From Patellaria atrata CBS 101060 (taxonomy: Eukaryota > Ascomycota > Dothideomycetes > Patellariales > Patellariaceae), in contig MU006095.1 in assembly GCA_010093705.1 (NCBI GenBank), positions 624,315 through 688,314 on the forward strand: a stretch of DNA of 64,000 nucleotides, read 5' to 3'. Below are positions 47,112 through 59,691 of the stretch, in pieces (the stretch's first letter is position 1; each line of letters opens with the position of its first letter). A program made the translations under genes and the position numbers. Below the pieces are notes generated by a model. That model was not told where the DNA came from, ran no database searches, and was given only the letters and a program-made list of their open reading frames with translations.

Positions 47112-47820
47112 ATGCATGAAACGTACAAAAATCACCTCTTTTTCTCCGTTAGAGTCATCCAGATAGACTTTTTCCCTTGGCATCTGGCATGCACAACAGC
47201 GGAGCCTTTTGTACCACATGCGCGGGGACGCGCTCATAAATCTTTACGGACGCTTTCATCATCCGATCAGCCTCCTGACCGCGCACACAGACGGACTAGC
47301 ATCGTTTTTCCCTTTTTGGTTTAACACCCAACGTCGAGACAAAAACGGTTCTTCAACCCTATTGCAGTAATTGGATGGATCCAGAACGAACAGAAGTTCC
47401 AAACCATCGCACGCTCTTTTTGGAATTTTTTGATTTTTTTTTTTTTCAAATCGAATTGTTTTCCTGAGTGTCTTCTTTCCTGCTTCCTTCCGTCCTGCAT
47501 GCCGCCACCACCGTCGCGCTTCAGCTGGTTCTGTCGCTGCGAGCTGCTGGCGGTGCGGGGTGGGGGGATGTGGGGGACACTCGCCCCGTTGTCGTCGCTA
47601 CTTGGACGCTGCGGTTAGGACAATTGGCTTCGCGCCTGCATGTACACGTCGGGACCGGCGATAGCGAACTTAATATTCCGGTGAGGGGGATGTGGATGAA
47701 GGATGAAGTTGGTGGGGGAGCGGATTATCGAAGTGGTCAAGCCAGGCAGATCAGTTTTGTATCGCAAACGTATTCTGCACCTGAGGAAAGAATCAGAGAA
47801 ATGCGGTGGGATGTGTGAGA

Positions 47821-47822
<2 letters not shown>

Positions 47823-47865
<43 letters not shown>
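47823..47865 (+). repeat. Poly-G homopolymer (43 nt)
   Basis: An unbroken run of 43 G. Such runs are hard to sequence, so its true length is uncertain. It could form G-quadruplex structure. Confidence 0.95.
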
Positions 47866-47867
<2 letters not shown>

Positions 47868-48419
47868 GCATTCACTTGATCAACCCGGGTGCTCGTCAGG
47901 CGCTTGGTGTCGTTAGAAAACTCTCTCTTGTTGAATATATCCACACTTCCACCCCCAACCCAACCAAAAAGAAAAAAAGAAAAAAAGAAAAAAAAAAAAA
48001 GCAGATTCCAAACATGACTGATTCCGCTTCCTCTGTTCCTGTGACACCCCGTTGATTGTTATTCAGGCGGAGCTTTCCCCGTAACTTACCTGACAAATCA
48101 CCTAGGTTTCCGACCCCGTCCCCATCAGCCCCATGGACCCGAACGGCCCAGGACACTTGGATCCTGTTCCTTTGAGAATATATAGAACGTCCTTGGTCCT
48201 GGCCCCGGGATCCACTTCTCTCTCTTTCTCTCTTCTCGCCTTTTCTTTCTTTCTTTCTTTCTCTCTTCTTGCTTTCCCCCCTTCCCTGCTATGGTCTGGT
48301 GTGAGCATTCCCAAAAGAAGAGGAGAGGACTCAAATTCCTGCTTTCCATTGCGATTTGAAACGGTATTTGGTGCATATGCCCTACCGAAGAGCTTCCATT
48401 GCCATCATAACCCTCCAAC

Positions 48420-48620
48420 CCACCTATGAGTGTGAAGTGTGTTTTAGCCCTCCAACACCGCTCCTTAGTCCCCGTGAGATACTTCTGGGGTGAATTTGTC
48501 GTTTTGTAATTGTTCAAACTTACCTATCAGTGTGGTATTAGCCCTCCAACGCCCCGCTCCCCTACATTAGCTCGTCCCTAGTCCCCGTACACACTTCTGG
48601 GGTCAATTTGTCATTTCTTT
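48420..48620 (+). repeat. Direct duplication of about 95 bp
   Basis: Two copies (about 48420-48515 and 48520-48617) share the order ACCTAT.AGTGTG, TTAGCCCTCCAAC, TAGTCCCCGT, ACTTCTGGGGT.AATTTGTC. They differ by substitutions and a short insertion. Confidence 0.85.
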
Positions 48621-48753
48621 GTTCTCGTCTGTGTGTTCTGCGTCGGGGATTTTTTTTTTCTTTTGCACTATACTTGAGGTACGTACAGTGATGAACTAAA
48701 CCTCGCCGCGGGAACCTATGGAGAGGGCCGGCCCGTTGGGCTGGTAAGATGGG

Positions 48754-48786
<33 letters not shown>
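48754..48786 (+). repeat. TG dinucleotide microsatellite next to gap
   Basis: A pure GT/TG run interrupted by the assembly gap that follows; true length unknown. Confidence 0.95.
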
Positions 48787-48886
48787 NNNNNNNNNNNNNN
48801 NNNNNNNNNNNNNNNNNNNNNNNNNNNNNNNNNNNNNNNNNNNNNNNNNNNNNNNNNNNNNNNNNNNNNNNNNNNNNNNNNNNNNN
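48787..48886. other. Assembly gap (100 N)
   Basis: Exactly 100 N, starting inside a TG microsatellite. Confidence 0.99.
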
Positions 48887-49067
48887 TGTCATGTCATGTG
48901 CTCACGATGAGGATTTCCTAGACGAAGGCTACATGGTAAGGCGCACATGACGATGGTGTAGTATGCCCTTGCTGTGCCATGGGAGAGTTGGGTGAACAGC
49001 ATCATGTACATGTGCGTCATCTGTTGTTTGGAAATCCCATGATGGGGGGAAGGAAGAGTTGTCATGC

Positions 49068-49292
49068 GGTGTGCATGTTCCGAGCGGGACTGGGGAACGT
49101 AGATGCGTACCCTCCTTGCGAGATGTACAGGTGGGTGATGGCTGATACTCGAAACGGAGAGAGAACTCTTCACAGGATGAAGCGGCGTGCATGTTCTGAG
49201 TGGGACTGGGGAACCCAGATGCGTATCCCTTGCGAGATGTACGGGCTAATACTCGAAAGGGAGAGAGAGAGCTTCACAGGATGAAGGGGGCG
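49068..49292 (+). repeat. Direct duplication of about 110 bp
   Basis: Two copies (about 49068-49182 and 49185-49291) share GTGCATGTTC.GAG.GGGACT, GGGGAAC, CAGATGCGTA-type, TTGCGAGATGTAC, GATACTCGAAA and CTTCACAGGATGAAG blocks. Several differences are C/T transitions. Confidence 0.88.
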
Positions 49293-52200
49293 TACCGAAG
49301 TCTGGGGTCATCATCACCCTTTGTCCCTTCCCCCGCCCCCCTTTCTGCGGTTCTCGGTTCCCTGTTGTGGCGAACGAGAAAGTCCGTAGGGCTACGAAAC
49401 ATGAGACTGAGGCTTGTCCCCTGCCTGCCCGGGGGATATGCCAAGTTTAACCCCAAGGGGCTGAATCGAGAGTCCAGTAACCGGGTCGGCCCGATGCTCT
49501 GTTGGTTCATTCGCCTGTGTCGCTGACTTTCTTGAGGGTTAATACCGCAACCCACTCTACCTACAACCAGGCAAGGGGAAGCCGAGACACAGCGAAAGGC
49601 GGAGAAGATGGCGCTTTCTATCGAATGGGCCGGGGGACATGTTGAAGGCATCGGTTGAAGCCCTTCTCCCAACGAGGCGGGTGTTTATGCTCGCCGAAGC
49701 TTTGGTTTGTGCCACACTTCAATTCAGGAGGCTCGTCCCTGCGCCGACGTACGAACGTCCGCCTCTGCATGGAATGCATAATGCTTGAGTTGGTTTTTGC
49801 CTTAATATCGCATGGAATTTCTATTTGTGCCTCGGAACATGATGGACGTTGTGCTTTCGAACACGGAATAGTTGGATCGACGGACTTTTCCTCTCCATTT
49901 ATACCTTCCTCCCTAACAACTGATGAAAAAGCGCCTTGCGGCGTGCAAAAAGAAAAAGACTCTGTTGTAGACTAAAAGATTCCTACTATAGCATCTTTGG
50001 GTACACCGCCGCGGGTTCCAGCAATAGCGAAAAGGGCATTTGCTGCAAGACCATAAATAACAATACAATGGGAACTAATTGCATGCATCAGAAGATGCGT
50101 GACCATCTTCGAACGGTTATTGGACTTCTTTCATATCAAGAATAATAGATCTCTTAATACAAATAAACGTTCCGAGCGTGGTGATAATGAAAAGAAACGA
50201 AATACGTCCATCAGCACCTTCCTCTTTGAATGATTTGATTGGAATGAGCACCGAGATACTGCATATTTTGAGTTGCCAATAGGTCCACTTAATCCTATCT
50301 CATGAAAATAAAAGTGTAATAATCTGTTCTTACTTGCAGAGCTTCCTCGAAAATAGAATGATGATGGGAGAACTCGTCCATCCTTGGTATAGTACAATTT
50401 CAGCACATGTCGTCCTTAGTCCGTCGCACGAAAACCTAGACCAACGGCCAAGCTAAGAGAAGAATAATAATATTTTGTTGGAGTAGTCTAAAAGAATAAA
50501 TGCAGGGGATTTTCTTACGAGAGTTGTGGCCTAACTGACGACTGGCTATTATGAGGTGCAGTAAGTAAGTGAGTTTTATTCGAGGTTGCCAATATTTGCG
50601 GCCTATTTTTAGGCCTTGGAATTGGCAGCGCGGAAAGCAAGGTACTCCGTACACATATAGGTCGGGTACGAATGAAGTGCAGTGTCTTGACAAAGCTAAA
50701 GAGTCTAAGGTTAAAATGCTTCCACCTCTTAGGGTTTCCTTTAACGAGAAGAATAATAATTAAAAGTGAATAACGCGCGCCATACGAGCACGAATAGCTC
50801 AATTGCAAGGTGAGGTTCAAGGATGACAATCCTCAGCTGGGTGGCCTACATACCAAGCCATAATTGCAAGCAACCAAGTTGTGAATCGACTTTCCTGTCG
50901 ATCAATCTGCAGGCACGAACTTGAGCTACCGGCTCATTGTCTTGTTTCGTTTCTCGATAAGATCGCTACCATTATTTCGAAACAGAGTAGTCGAAAACCG
51001 CGTATCTTCCGAGTTGTTCAACATTCAGAGTCGTATTACCCTGGAGCATAGCAAGAACTTACTGCGGTAACATTTGGAATTTTCCCAGTCCAAGTTTTTC
51101 TTGTATGCCCTGCCATGAAATATTGATTGTGATGTCGAAGCCTGAATCCTCCGATCCTACCAACAACCGCGAATACGGGAAATTAATACTTTCTGGACAA
51201 TACTCCGCTTCCACTGCAAGACGATGAGTGAACGACTATCCAACAAATCAGCAATAATAATGATAGAATAACTTGCAATTGAAATTTAGGGGCTTAGCTC
51301 GAGACGAAGATGTTTGTGAGGGTCATTGCTGCCTGGCCATCCATAAAGTAGGATAGAGTTTCAAAACTGAGCCCCACTATTCGGACGTTCTATGAGTCAA
51401 ATATACTTTTGGGGCGCAAAGAGCTTGTGATCTGATTTGGATTTTGTTACAGTTATAGACCAGACAAAGGAAATCTTGTGATGTAAGAAAGGGAATACCA
51501 CAAAGAAATCTATCTGAATGACCTGAGAAAGGAAATAAGATGTTGTGAAGATGGTAGAATAAATCGGTTGAGATGTGTAAAAAAAAAATTGTAGACTCCT
51601 CATCCAATGCATATTCCTTCTTCTTCTATAGATGCACCAAATGCTCCTTAAATGCTAATCATAATGTTGTACACGCTAAAATGACCGTCCATTTCGTTTA
51701 GTCGTTCCTAAAATTTCCATCAATTCGTGAGCGTCATGAGCCTTTGAGCAAGAAAGGTGTCCCCTCAGTAAAAGTAATCCCGTTGGACGACAAGTATGAG
51801 GTTCCATTGTGAAGAATGACAACCCAGGAAAATTATAGAAGACTTTTCGGGGAGATGATCTCGTAACCGCAAAACGTAGATTCGTTGATACCGTTGATGT
51901 TGAGGCAAAATCGATATTTGAGGGTTCAGAAAGATGACCATTAACCCCCATACCCGCTCTGATAGCCTGAGTCAGGAAGTACACCATGGCCCGGGACGGG
52001 ATGTGTATCTGGTCTATGCGAAGTGTGGAGTTGGCATGCATATCCAACAAGAACGGTCTTCTCTTGAACAGTGTGACCGCGTTGTCCATATGCCTGGCAT
52101 GGATCAACGGCGTGTTTGTAGTATAGACAGCGGCAGACAGAGTATCGTTCGACAACTTGATAGCACATGCTGACTAGTATAGAGGGATTCCTTCCCGTGG

Positions 52201-54974
52201 AGAATCAATGTAGGAAGTGGGGGAATGATCTTTTGACTTTGAAAATTGATGGAGTGATAAGGATGAAATGAGGATGTTGGTGCTGATATAAGAGACAGTG
52301 CGAGACTTTTAGAAACTGTGGATGATTGTGTATGAAGCCGGTTTGATATTGATAGTTTTGGAGAAGAGAAGACGGGTTTATATGTCTTCCTGTTTGACAT
52401 AACGTGGAGACCAGAGCATCCACAATGAACTCATGCAGTGTTTACCTATGTATGCAGGAGATCAGGCACCGAATGCAAGCAGGAAAGTGTGGGAGGACAG
52501 TCAGCATAACGGCCTAGCACTGCCATCCCGGAAACTTCCAAACTTCCTTGGGGTCAAAACGGAGAACCGCCAGTACGGGAGGTGTGGTAGACATGAGTTT
52601 TGGAAACGGAGACCGGCAGGGTGGCTCGTCTTCAGCTTCCGCATGGAACGAGCCGATTTGTATGGTGCCACCAACGGGTATGTGGGTCTGCAAACATGTT
52701 CGAGGGGATGGGCAACGCATATAGAGATGCTAAATGAGTGACATGAGGCCTGATGTTGAAATGCCAACCAATCAGGGGCGATTATGACCTACCTAAATCC
52801 GCCGTTAGCAACGGGGGCTATTTGGGTATGCCCGTGCTGCATGGAGATCTGGATAGGGGAATACAGATCTTTGGTAGTGTAGTAGTAACGGCAACCACCA
52901 CTCTGGAGTGAAAAGTGATATAATGCTAGGGCGTATAGGTGGTTGCTCGGGGGGCGGAGTATTAGTTATGAGGTAGTCTGCAGTTTACGTGAGACTTTTC
53001 CTAGTGAATAATCAAATTTATCCCCCATCTTTCACGGAGAAATGAAGCATACGAGAGATGCAGTAGGATAAAGGCCTAGACACGATTAAGAGTGCAGATG
53101 TTTTGCGCTTAAACAGCACCATTTCATACCTGGCTTCCGATGGTAAGTTCTGGGGGCCAAATATGATAGAGTATGAGGTCGAGTTGGCTGTGTGATGGAA
53201 AGGCAGATGTGTGTATGGAAATGTTGAAAGTAAAAAGTTACGGTAGATTCGAATAACTAAGAACAACAAGCGATTTGCTAGGCCACGTTTGTTTTAGCGT
53301 CAAAGCCTAGTCAAAAAGGGGCTAGTAATAGTGCCAAAAATAATATCCGTCAAACACCTCATAAGCTAAGGTATGCCATGCTTCTATTGCATTGAATGTC
53401 TTTTATTAACCTCAGTACTTACTATAATGATGAGAAAGCTCAGTGGCAGACTTCACTATATTCAGTTTTTAGACACGCGGTTGATAATGCTCAATATACC
53501 ACTATAAAATACCCAGCAGCAAATCAGATAGGGGCAATCAGCAGTTGACGGTGATGTTCAGTTTGCGCACCAGTAGAATCTCTGATATATCGACGGGCGG
53601 GTTATCTATGTTACTTCAAACGTGTGTATTTGTGGCTATCTACGCCGCCTATCCATGCTGTTGGAAATAATCTCGGAAGGCTTATGCTATGGTTGTCGGA
53701 AATATGAGTGTAAGCAGCGAGGCGGCCGATGCCCTGCATGCTACCGTCACCACGTGGAAAACAGGTGGCAGTGTTTCAGGCACAACCAGATCGACGGGTC
53801 AAGATGGCCTTGGTAATTCTGGAGACGCCAAAAGACTGCCAGATTCGCGGAGGATACAATCTTTGGTACATGCATACAAGATTCAGCCCTACGCAGGGGC
53901 GTAGACAGAGACGACTGTCCAATACGCTGCTTATCGTACTTCAAATGTCAAGAGACTTGGACTATCCAAAGGAGGTTTTTAATCTCACCGTCACAAGATA
54001 CGAACTCGCGGTTCTGCTTATTAACGTTTTGGATGTCTTTCCAGACCCAAAGTACCTAGACACTACAGAAAGATGCATGGCAACTACTCCAGAATGCTTT
54101 GTAAAACGACTCCAGCTTCTGGCGTGAAGTACTCCGTAGTTTTCTGCGCAATGTAGCAAAGATATTATCGTAGCTGATGTGTGATGATTAAAATCACATG
54201 TAAAGAGTGTGTGTACTGTTCAAGACTCATTTACAAACCGTACCCTCTAATCTCAACTGATCATCAATGCTGAGAAGTTGCAAATGTCAAATAACGTGGA
54301 CAAGCATCTCTAGTGAACGATGACGTATAAATAAATTTCGGTATGGAAGTTTCCAGTGGCAGACTCGAAAGGTGTTTCTTGAAGCTTATCTCACGTTGAT
54401 TAAGTTACTAAAACGAGGATTGCTTAAATCAGATTCTGATTCCTACTGTATTCGGAACGATAGAGGGGATTGTGTTTCATCATCCATGCTTCTGTTTCAG
54501 TCTGGCTCTAATAGTGCAAAAATACCCGGGATGGTAATTCTAGAAGAAAGTTTCTGATGTCGCATTTGTAATTACTCTGGGAATCGGTTCGTGTTTAGAA
54601 GATTTATGTGCCTATTCCCATTCAGAGAATAGGTATTCGGCGAGAGCTGAAAACGAGGGTCGGCTGATGTATTTTGAGATGTAAGAATTGCAGAAAGTCG
54701 GATTCGGGCGGGGGCTGAGGTGCCAGGTAGTTCTATTAGTATCTCGGTTCGGAAAAGCCCTTTCGCCGCGTTGACGTCTAACCTCCAGGCGTTTAGCGGC
54801 ACGGACAACAATAGGGTTCAAGGTCAGTAGCTCGAGATCAAAGACGGAGGAATATCATAGGTATATCTCAATCACCAACAATTCATTCAACACATGTGAA
54901 ATCAGGGACTGTCCTTTTCGTGGAGTTGACTAGGAGTTAGTGGCATAGGAACTGAATAAGAGAGGAGGATAGCA

Positions 54975-56820
54975 ATGGCTTCCCCAGCCGCGAAGAACAA
55001 GCGCGGGCCAACTGTTCTGGTAAGCTTTCAGGTTCTCTGTCCCCCTATCGTGCCAATTCTCCCTGTGCTTAAGGGTTGTGATGTCTGGAAGCTGACGAAT
55101 TGTTGTGTAGGTCACTGATGCGCGGGAAGCTCCGTTGAGAAGGCAACATTCAAGCACACAGCGACCTGGGGCGAAGCTTATTAGTGTCGATAGCATCCTA
55201 CAATATGCGAGCGACATACCCTCAGCTCAAAGGCGAGGACCCCCCGAGCGGCCACGACAGATCCGCACCCCCAGTGGTAGACACCCACTCGACCCCAAAC
55301 TGACCGGTCGTCTTGCCCCACAGCATATTCCCGCTCGATCCTCAAAGGTCTCCGAGAAACTTGTCCTCCTACCCGAAACGAGTGAGCAGGTAGACGATGA
55401 GAAGGATGAATTTGGGGAAGATGATACTGCACCTCCCACGGACGACGATCTGGAGAGGCGCAAGAAATCGGGGCCAAATGATAAATCCCACGCGGAACGG
55501 TTACCAAAGGCTCGTCGGACTGAGCTCCCACGCGCAACAGCATACTGCACTGCCCAGGCATATAAGATGAAGGAAACTGCAGAATTTGTAAAGGCACAAC
55601 ATGGGGCACGCACAAAGTTGTATGACGATTGTCTGTACACCGTGTACCATCTACCACTTCTTCCCGGTAGCGGTGGCTATCGAGTGCGTAGTAGCCCCGT
55701 TCTTAAGAGCCCGGGCGGAAAAGCAATCCTGGATGAGGAAATAGAACGCAATGAACGTCGGGAGTATATTGAGGGCTACTTTGGAGAGTCCGAACGATAT
55801 GGGGTCAGGGCCGCGGAAGACGGGTATAGCTCAAGCCCGACCCTAAGTAATTACATGCCGCATGAACTAGGATCTCCAGTCAGACCGAGCTCTCCACAAC
55901 GGTTTGGAGTTGCTCCTGATGCTCTATCCTTCGCCGAAATGTTCGTGTTTAGTTACGGAGTAGCTGTCTTTTGGAATTTCTCTGAGGAGCAAGAAAAAGA
56001 CATTCTCGCAGACCTGACATTCTCGGAATCAGAAACGGGTGTCTCCCTTGTGACACGCCCACATGAAGAAGAGGACTTTGAAATTGAGGCGTTTCACTTT
56101 GAGTATAACCCAGAGATTCCTAGGCCACGTATCTATAATGATATGATCACTTTGCGTTCAGGAGATCATATGATAAAGCTTAGTATGTCTCATGCAATCG
56201 CACAGAGTACCAAACTTTCTTTCTTCGAAGAGAGAATGGCGACAACAATGTCGGAAGCACAATATGTGCCGCGGAGATTAGCACTTACGGGTGGGCTTGG
56301 TTTAAAACGCGAGGAGGTAGTGAGGATTCTCGGACGGTTGTTCACCAGTCGGGTAGACGTTAATCTCTGTAAGTATATACTATTTTCCCTGGATTGTTTG
56401 CTAATGATATTCCAGCTTCGAACATGCTCGACGTCCCCAACTTCTTCTGGGACAGTGAACCCACTCTTCGCCCGCTCTATTCGGCAATTCGTGAGTATCT
56501 AGAAATTAAACCTCGCATACAGGTCCTTAATGAGAGATGTCGTGTCTTTCTAGACCTTGCAGAGATATTAAGTGATTCTATTGCCACGAACAAAATGACA
56601 AGTATGCATGGCATTCTCATTGGGCTCGAAAACCTACTAACACGGTATAGGTATCACTTGGATTATGATCACCCTAATCGTATTATCGATCTTCGTCACA
56701 TGTTTCGAGGTTTTCCTCCGGTTCGCACTTATTGCTAAAAACATGCCTAGCGATAAGCATATGCTATCAGGTGCTCTTGATGACGCAAGGGGTTTTATGA
56801 CTGCTTCGGGAGATCTATAG
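54975..56820 (+). CDS. Rmd1/Sif2-like DUF155 (YagE family) membrane protein
   Basis: Four exons, 54975-55019, 55111-56368, 56416-56601 and 56651-56820, encode 552 aa. After a basic, low-complexity N-terminal part (RRGPPERPRQIRTPSGRHPL, then acidic repeats), the DUF155 domain is visible: ATAYCTAQAYKM, FSYGVAVFWNFSEEQEKDIL, EDFEIEAFHFEYNPEIPRPR, MIKLSMSHAIAQSTKLSFFE and FFWDSEPTLRPLYSAIREYL. The last intron (49 nt, with CTAAC branch site) must be removed to give NKMTSITWIMITLIVLSIFV, the single membrane anchor typical of the C-terminus. Yeast Rmd1 relatives are linked to sporulation and nutrient sensing, and mitochondrial relatives to translation complexes; the fission-yeast relative Sif2 was found with Sad1. 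Role here is inferred only by family. Confidence 0.92.
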
Positions 56821-58305
56821 ATTTTAGCATTGTTGGTAAATATTCGGATCCTAAATTTCTGGGCGGTGACACCATGGGTTTACCTTTCCAGATACCAATA
56901 CTACAGTCAAATTGGGCGGCAATCTTCTTCTCCTACACTTGTGAATACTTAGATGTAGTCTAGCGAGTTGTTACGCGGATCATCCGCCGTCTACATAAGC
57001 CTCATTATCCCAAGCCCTCTTTCCCCTCTCTTGCGGCCCCCAGATATTCCAGAGCAGTAACGACCCTTATCCCTCTAGTGTCCCTCCCTCTTCCCAGGTT
57101 TCGCATGTAAGGCGGATCACACGCCTTTATTACCAAAACGATATCTTGCGGAAGGAAACATCACCCCTCCCTTTGCATATCATAGTAGCAGCCTGATTTC
57201 CCCGGTTCCAACGATCTGCGGCTCTCGCGAGTTGCGACGCGACGCATGATGCAAGCAAAACAGCAAGTTGTGCGAACAACTCACAGCACCGGGGCGGGTG
57301 GCACAAGTACGGTCTTTCAACCTCTCCTCGCAAGGCTTACCTCGATTTCCTCCGTTGCGAGGTTCCCCGTTGCGAGATTCTCGTATTGCGCCTATTTGTT
57401 GGACCCCACAAGAAACCGCTTCATTCATGCACGGACCTGGTTTTCTATTTCGGAGATTTACACCCTTCTCGATAAGGTATCGATATCGTGGCTGGTGGTT
57501 TCACGCGTACGCAACTTGGAACTTTGTCGCATCTGGGGTTTACCTTACCTTGTTAGGCCTTCTGCTGCGCTGTTTCCGGAGTTGAGTTATTTCCTATTTT
57601 GTGCCTTTGAATGCGAGGTCGGGAAAGGCGTGGAGTGGAGAAGGGACTGCTAGTCGGCTGTGGTAGAAGATGCGATGGTTGTTCGAGTTACGCAAGGAGA
57701 GGTGCGATCGCTGTCTTTGAGGGTTTTTCTCCTCGCTCTTCTACAGGACATGGAATTCTTACTTCTTCACCGCGGGCTGCTTCGAAATCTTTTACGGATC
57801 GACGAATCACGTGGAGGTAGGAGTATCTACCATTCTCAAAGCGTCGGAGCATTCTCCTCCTCAAAGCAGAACAATTCAGGCGGCTGAACGAGCAAGTAGA
57901 CAACGGCCTCAGAGCTTAAGCTAAGTCCTCTGTGCCCTCACCAGGCAATCAAAAGAAGAAAAGGAAGTGAGGACAGAAATATATAAAATATTCATTTTAC
58001 AATAGAGAAAGTAGCCTAATCGCATATCAAAAATATCCCGTATCATAGCCGAAAAGAACGCACTAGAAATGACCTAAAAAATATATTCCAGAACATCTAG
58101 TTTTGCACCTGGCCCTCAGATCCCCGATGAAACACCATGACACCGATATGGGAGAGTGGAAATCATCTCGTCCGCATTCCTTCCATTTCCCGAATATAAA
58201 TCCTTTTACCCCTATACGCCTTCTAAATTACTGACTCCGTAATATCAGTTCCGAAAACGCCTCGTCGAAAACATAAATGAAATGACAGGAAAGGAAGGAA
58301 AACTT
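56821..58305. other. Convergent intergenic region (1.5 kb)
   Basis: This lies between the 3' ends of the DUF155 and bHLH genes. An open frame at 57246-57653 has no domain or intron support and overlaps others. Nothing recognised. Confidence 0.45.
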
Positions 58306-59691
58306 CTATCGCCTGCCTTCGTGGATCTTCAGATCCATGACGTATTGCATAAGGCTGCAATCGTCACATTTGACAAGCATCTGCAGAGCCTTGATTCTCT
58401 TCCTCAGAAGCATGTTCTCTTCTTCAGCCTTCTTCTTTTCCTTTTCCACTTGCTTGATATAAGCCGTCGCGGTGGCTAGGATCACAGCTTTGGAGGGCTT
58501 TCCATTCGTCGGGGTAGGTAAGTCCTCAATGTCTGGATTAGACCCAGGGGAACCGTCCTTTTCTTGAAGAGAGGGAACAACGCGACGTAGAGACTCAAGC
58601 TGAGTGTTTAGCGTCTCCCGATATTTTCGTTCCACTTGATTGTGTGGCACGCGACGGCGTACCTTTCCCGTTGCCGTCTTCTCGACCGTCGGCATCGGTG
58701 AATCTTGATCTGCCGCTGACGGAGAGCTCTCATGTTTCACCTGTGGCGAATCTTCTACCTTCTTCAGGTCCAGATCGCGGCCGGAGGCTCGACTAGAATC
58801 GCTTTCGGTACGTTTCAGCCTGGGTCGAATCTGGACGACCCCGGAATCTTCTGCAGCAAGTACTTCCTGATTGAGGAGAGAACCATTCACTGTTCCAGAA
58901 GGTGGTGAGTCCGCGAAAAGGAAAGGTGCACAAGCCCCGTTGCAAGTGGAAGGATTGGGTGGAGTTCCTTCTTCAGCGTGATTTGGACACAGTGGGGAAG
59001 TCCAGCAAGCAGATATTGGATCGGTTGGACCCCTATTCCGTTTGGTTGAAGTGGAATTGGAATTCGGAGCAGACGCGGTCTCAAGGGCGTCGACAGTCGG
59101 AAGATGTTGATATGTCAAATCCGTCGCGAATGTCGGGTCATCTGGATCAAGAAAGAGTGATGAAAGTTCTGCGCGGCTAAAGGTAGGGGTTTTGTTTACG
59201 GTCCTGCCAGTCTGTACCAGTGTAGGGTTCTGCTGAGACACAGTTCTTGCTGTCGACGTGGGAGGAGACAGCCTGAGTCTTGACGCAGGTTGAGTCGGTC
59301 GTGGCGTCAAGACTTCTTCCAAGTTTGTGTTGAAGGGTTCTGGGGAAGAATCTGAGGTACTGTCACCGGCGAGAGTCCTACTAAGCGGCTCAAGGATTTC
59401 GCCATCACTGAGAAAGTAATCGCCCAATCCGTAATATGCGTCTGAGAAATACGAGTCCGGGTGTGCAGAAGCTTCGTCTGGAGTGGTAATTGATGAGGCT
59501 GGATTTGAGTATTGCGTCATCTGGGTTGAGAGTTGAGGATTCGGTCGTTGTTGCGATAGCTGTTGTCTTTGCCCTAATTGAGCCATCTTTGTTCGTTGGA
59601 TTTGTTGCGAGGATGCTGCGTTAGACCAAGTTCCTGTAGCAGCTGAGACGAGGACATTGTCTAGAGGCAGCGAGCTCCAGTTGTAGGCCAT
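58306..59691 (-). CDS. bHLH transcription factor
   Basis: An intronless frame of 461 aa starting MAYNWSSLPLDNVLVS. The first 300 residues are Gln/Ser/Thr/Pro-rich and probably disordered, with a TSPLCPNHAEEGTPP-like Cys-containing patch. Near the C-terminus lies a basic helix-loop-helix: RRRVPHNQVERKYRETLNTQ, LESLRRVVPSL, a long loop (GSPGSNPDIEDLPTPTNGK), then KPSKAVILATATAYIKQVEK running into a leucine-zipper-like helix (EEENMLLRKRIKALQ). The Tyr in ERKYR is the residue that marks SREBP-like bHLH proteins and allows E-box plus SRE binding; no SREBP membrane part is present. Fungal members of this group include proteins annotated as Fus c 3-like allergens. A start at 59751 is also open. Confidence 0.88.
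   Translation of the reverse strand: MAYNWSSLPLDNVLVSAATGTWSNAASSQQIQRTKMAQLGQRQQLSQQRPNPQLSTQMTQYSNPASSITTPDEASAHPDSYFSDAYYGLGDYFLSDGEILEPLSRTLAGDSTSDSSPEPFNTNLEEVLTPRPTQPASRLRLSPPTSTARTVSQQNPTLVQTGRTVNKTPTFSRAELSSLFLDPDDPTFATDLTYQHLPTVDALETASAPNSNSTSTKRNRGPTDPISACWTSPLCPNHAEEGTPPNPSTCNGACAPFLFADSPPSGTVNGSLLNQEVLAAEDSGVVQIRPRLKRTESDSSRASGRDLDLKKVEDSPQVKHESSPSAADQDSPMPTVEKTATGKVRRRVPHNQVERKYRETLNTQLESLRRVVPSLQEKDGSPGSNPDIEDLPTPTNGKPSKAVILATATAYIKQVEKEKKKAEEENMLLRKRIKALQMLVKCDDCSLMQYVMDLKIHEGRR

Larger units (their letters stand above)
47112..54974. other. Gene-poor region (7.9 kb)
   Basis: No gene could be supported. Open frames here are short, overlap each other on both strands, and lack domains. 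The stretch holds a poly-G run, poly-A/G runs, a TG microsatellite with an assembly gap, and two duplicated blocks, listed separately. The part from 50 to 55 kb is AT-rich. Confidence 0.5.

Noticed and set aside
51676-52155. 159-codon minus-strand open frame
   Set aside because: No recognisable family and overlapping frames on both strands; could be real, but no evidence supports it.
53570-54127. Overlapping plus-strand frames, one with 132 codons
   Set aside because: No domain and no consistent exon model could be built.
57246-57653. 135-codon plus-strand frame between convergent genes
   Set aside because: No homology, and other frames overlap it; probably 3' flank.
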